A stretch of 15,746 nt of DNA from Bordetella parapertussis (GTDB taxonomy: Bacteria; Pseudomonadota; Gammaproteobacteria; Burkholderiales; Burkholderiaceae_D), in assembly GCA_945867725.1 (NCBI GenBank), contig CAMBJI010000012.1, positions 1 through 15,746 of the forward strand, in the 5' to 3' direction. Positions 13,647 through 15,746 of this stretch are shown here, piece after piece; position 1 is the first letter of the stretch; each line of letters begins with the position of its first letter. Made by a program: the position numbers and the translations under genes. Under the pieces are notes generated by a model that ran no database searches, was not told the DNA's origin, and saw only the letters and a program-made list of their open reading frames with translations.

Positions 13647-14768
13647 TCAGGTTTGTACTAGTTTGCGATGCCGCTGAATACTCATCAGCGTACCCACACC
13701 TAGACTGAGCGTGACAAAGGCCGTGCCGCCATAGCTCACGAAGGGTAGTGGCACACCGACGACTGGCAAAATTCCGCTGACCATCCCCATATTCACAAAC
13801 ACATAAACGAATATCGATAAAGTCAGAGTGCCTGCCAGCAGACGTGAAAAAAGTGTGGGTGCATTCGCAGAGATGATCAGTCCACGGCCAATCAGCAACA
13901 GGTACAACACCAGCAAGACGCCATTGCCCAGCAATCCGAATTCTTCGGAGAACACTGCAAAAATAAAGTCGGTTGTGCGTTCAGGAATGAATTCCAGATG
14001 AGACTGTGTGCCGTTGAGCCATCCCTTGCCAATCAGTCCGCCAGAACCGATCGCAATGGTGGACTGAATGATGTGAAAACCTTTGCCCAAGGGATCCGAA
14101 GTAGGATCAAGCAGCGTCATGACCCGATTGCGCTGATAATCATGCAGCAGTGTCCAGACCAGCGGCAAACTAGAAAGGCCAGCGATGACCAAGCCAATGA
14201 TCAGACGCCAGGACAAGCCGGCGAGAAAGATCACAAAAAATCCTGCCGAGGTCACAAGCAAGGAGGTACCCAGATCGGGCTGACGCAAAATCAGAGCGAC
14301 AGGGATAGCAAGCAGAACGCCGGCAAAAAGAAAATCGCGCCAGCGAATCATGCCCTCGCGTTTCTGAAAGTACAAGGCCAGCATCAAAGGCAATGCAAGC
14401 TTCATGATTTCCGAGGGCTGAATGACGAAGCCTATATTGACCCAGCGCCGCGCGCCGTTCTTGATTACGCCAAATAGTGCGACTGCGACTAGCAAGGCGA
14501 CACCCACTAGGTAGATCGGCACAGCAAAACGCATAAGAGTTTGTGGCGGGATCATCGCAGCAACCCACATCACGGCGATACCCACGGCGATATTGCGCAG
14601 ATGTCCCTCAAAACGTCCGGGAAAATCCATACCCGCCGAGAACACTGCCATGCATCCCAAAAAAAGAATCAGGCCGAGAATAATCGTCAGCGAACGATCG
14701 AAAATGAAAAAGCGGCGCCGAACCTGACTGATTACCTGAAACCGACTGTTATCCGCGAATGAGATCAA
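13647..14768 (-). CDS. rodA: rod-shape peptidoglycan glycosyltransferase RodA
   Basis: RodA is the SEDS-family glycosyltransferase that polymerises lipid II during cell elongation, paired with PBP2. The 373-residue polytopic protein has about ten hydrophobic segments and the SEDS signatures: NGARRWVNIGF (104-114), IQPSEIMKLAL (116-126), RQPDLGTSL (162-170), the catalytic-loop stretch PERTTDFIFAVFSEEFG (262-278, D267 the likely catalytic Asp) and LPFVSYGGTA (341-350). No ATG or GTG lies before the first membrane segment; the frame starts at a TTG whose last bases overlap the mrdA stop (TTGA), with a good Shine-Dalgarno GGGAG 6 bases upstream. Translation is thus probably coupled to mrdA. rlpA follows downstream. 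Confidence 0.95.
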   Translation of the reverse strand: MISFADNSRFQVISQVRRRFFIFDRSLTIILGLILFLGCMAVFSAGMDFPGRFEGHLRNIAVGIAVMWVAAMIPPQTLMRFAVPIYLVGVALLVAVALFGVIKNGARRWVNIGFVIQPSEIMKLALPLMLALYFQKREGMIRWRDFLFAGVLLAIPVALILRQPDLGTSLLVTSAGFFVIFLAGLSWRLIIGLVIAGLSSLPLVWTLLHDYQRNRVMTLLDPTSDPLGKGFHIIQSTIAIGSGGLIGKGWLNGTQSHLEFIPERTTDFIFAVFSEEFGLLGNGVLLVLYLLLIGRGLIISANAPTLFSRLLAGTLTLSIFVYVFVNMGMVSGILPVVGVPLPFVSYGGTAFVTLSLGVGTLMSIQRHRKLVQT

Positions 14769-15746
14769 TTGGCTCTCCCGGGTGAGGTCTTGGCTGCTGG
14801 CGCAATTGGTGCAATTGGTGCGCTTGGCGGGGTTTGCGTGGGTGATGCAGGCTTGGGGGCCTGGGTCACTTCAGCCGACGTCGCATCTTTAGTTTTAGGC
14901 TTGGGCGGCGGCTCATCCGGCCGCTTGCCCGTCAAATAGTAATCCATCGCCATGCGTGCAATCGGCGCGGCAGCGGCAGCGCCGAAGCCCGCGTTTTCCA
15001 CAATCACGGCCAACGCAATCTTGGGTTTATCTGCCGGCGCAAAAGCAATATAAAGCGAATGGTCGCGCAGTCTTTCCGCAATCTTGCTGGCGTCGTATTT
15101 CACGTTCTTGCTCATCGCTGCAGCCTGCGCCGTACCTGTTTTACCGCCCGAGCTATAGGGCGCGTTCGCGAACGATCTTGCCGACGTCCCCTCTTTGGTC
15201 ACACCGATCATCGCCTGCTTGATCACCTCGATGTTTTCCGGCTTGAGCGGGATACGATAGCTCTCCTTGGGTACGGTCAGTTTTCTTGATTTGGTTGTGC
15301 CGCTCTCGATCATTTTGACCAGATGCGGTTTCATGACGACGCCATTGTTGCTTAAGTTGGAAACCGCATGCGCCAGCTGCAGCGGTGTGAACGAGTTATA
15401 ACCCTGCCCGATACCCACCGAAATCGTTTCGCCTGCGTACCATTTTTGTAATTCGAGGCGCTTGTAAGCGTTACGTTTCCACTCTTGCGATGGTAAAACG
15501 CCTCGACGCTCGTTTTCCAGATCAATGCCCGTCAGCTGGCCAAAACCGAAAGGCTTCATGAAATCATGAATTGCATCGATGCCCAGATCATTGGCAAGCA
15601 CGTAGTAGTAAGTATTGCAGGACTGAACAATTGATTTGTACATGTCCACGCGACCATGTCCGCCTTCCTTATCATCGCGGAAGCGATTGTTACCAAACAT
15701 GAAGTAGCCCGGGTCAAAAATTGCGAACTCCGGTGTGCGCTTGCCC
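14765..15746 (-). CDS. mrdA: penicillin-binding protein 2 (C-terminal part; N-terminus outside window)
   Basis: PBP2 is the elongation-specific transpeptidase that cross-links peptidoglycan made by RodA. The frame stays open to the window edge, so the gene is cut, not started, here; about 326 residues are visible. They include the KRTPEFAIFDPGYF stretch leading into the transpeptidase, the SCN motif (visible residues 42-44; Asn where E. coli has Asp) and KTGT in SSGGKTGTAQ (202-204 for KTG). The SxxK nucleophile motif would lie just beyond the edge. A Pro/Ala/Lys-rich tail of about 50 residues follows the catalytic domain, longer than in E. coli and probably disordered in the periplasm. The stop overlaps the rodA start. 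Confidence 0.95.
   Translation of the reverse strand, partial: GKRTPEFAIFDPGYFMFGNNRFRDDKEGGHGRVDMYKSIVQSCNTYYYVLANDLGIDAIHDFMKPFGFGQLTGIDLENERRGVLPSQEWKRNAYKRLELQKWYAGETISVGIGQGYNSFTPLQLAHAVSNLSNNGVVMKPHLVKMIESGTTKSRKLTVPKESYRIPLKPENIEVIKQAMIGVTKEGTSARSFANAPYSSGGKTGTAQAAAMSKNVKYDASKIAERLRDHSLYIAFAPADKPKIALAVIVENAGFGAAAAAPIARMAMDYYLTGKRPDEPPPKPKTKDATSAEVTQAPKPASPTQTPPSAPIAPIAPAAKTSPGRAN
14775..14779 (-). promoter_or_regulatory. Shine-Dalgarno sequence fixing the rodA TTG start
   Basis: GGGAG on the minus strand ends 6 bases before TTG at 14768-14766. It lies inside the last codons of mrdA. It is the main argument for using TTG, since no other start codon is available before the first membrane helix. 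Confidence 0.65.
14802..14819. repeat. two tandem copies of a 9-base unit in the mrdA tail
   Basis: GCAATTGGT occurs twice head to tail. On the minus strand it encodes Ala-Pro-Ile repeated in the disordered C-terminal tail of PBP2. Being in frame, copy-number change would add or remove three residues harmlessly. Confidence 0.7.

Noticed and set aside
1..15746. CRISPR arrays, tRNA or rRNA genes, transposases, attachment sites, phage genes
   Set aside because: No regularly spaced repeats, cloverleaf-like or rRNA stretches, or transposase/integrase motifs were seen on either strand.

Overview
The window looks like ordinary core chromosome of a betaproteobacterium, most likely Burkholderiales. 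An Oxalobacteraceae-like lineage is a guess from gene order only. The evidence is the pairing of a pyrimidine 5'-nucleotidase with argB, a biotin ligase without a DNA-binding domain overlapping a type III pantothenate kinase, moderately high GC, and dense packing of housekeeping genes. I see no tRNA, rRNA, CRISPR array, insertion sequence, phage gene or plasmid gene. No gap without a gene exceeds 300 bases.

Left part (1-3634). Minus-strand genes encode the start of a HAD nucleotidase and an arginine-regulated N-acetylglutamate kinase (argB). A tiny plus-strand cysteine-rich CWC protein follows. It converges on a tightly overlapping minus-strand operon, birA, coaX and a SPOR-domain membrane protein (biotin attachment, CoA synthesis, peptidoglycan binding).

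Middle (3705-8979). A plus-strand run encodes a VanZ-family membrane protein, a thioredoxin-fold 2Fe-2S ferredoxin, an alpha/beta hydrolase, a PBP5/6-type D,D-carboxypeptidase (dacA), a YbeD-like DUF493 protein, and the lipoate pathway genes lipB and lipA. A perfect TATAAT box overlaps the hydrolase stop codon and probably starts a dacA-ybeD-lipB-lipA unit.

Right part (9014-15746). Minus-strand genes encode a membrane-anchored TlpA-like thioredoxin, a two-BON lipoprotein (DolP/YraP-like), a DiaA/GmhA-type SIS protein and YraN. Divergent from them is rsmI (16S rRNA methyltransferase). The minus-strand rlpA, rodA and mrdA (PBP2, cut by the window edge) form the elongasome block.

Functional theme. 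The right two thirds combine cell-wall elongation and trimming (PBP2, RodA, RlpA, DacA), envelope maintenance (DolP-like) and lipoylation. Two clusters that lie far apart in E. coli, mrdA-rodA-rlpA-dacA-ybeD-lipB-lipA and rsmI-yraN-diaA-dolP, are interleaved here.

I found no complete new multi-gene system. The most unusual signals are these: the TlpA-like protein has an N-terminus closely resembling a type IV prepilin leader with Gln where Glu5 belongs; the SIS protein lacks the GmhA metal/catalytic Glu; the leader upstream of the TlpA-like gene holds a possible degenerate repeat element; and rodA appears to use a TTG start coupled to the mrdA stop.
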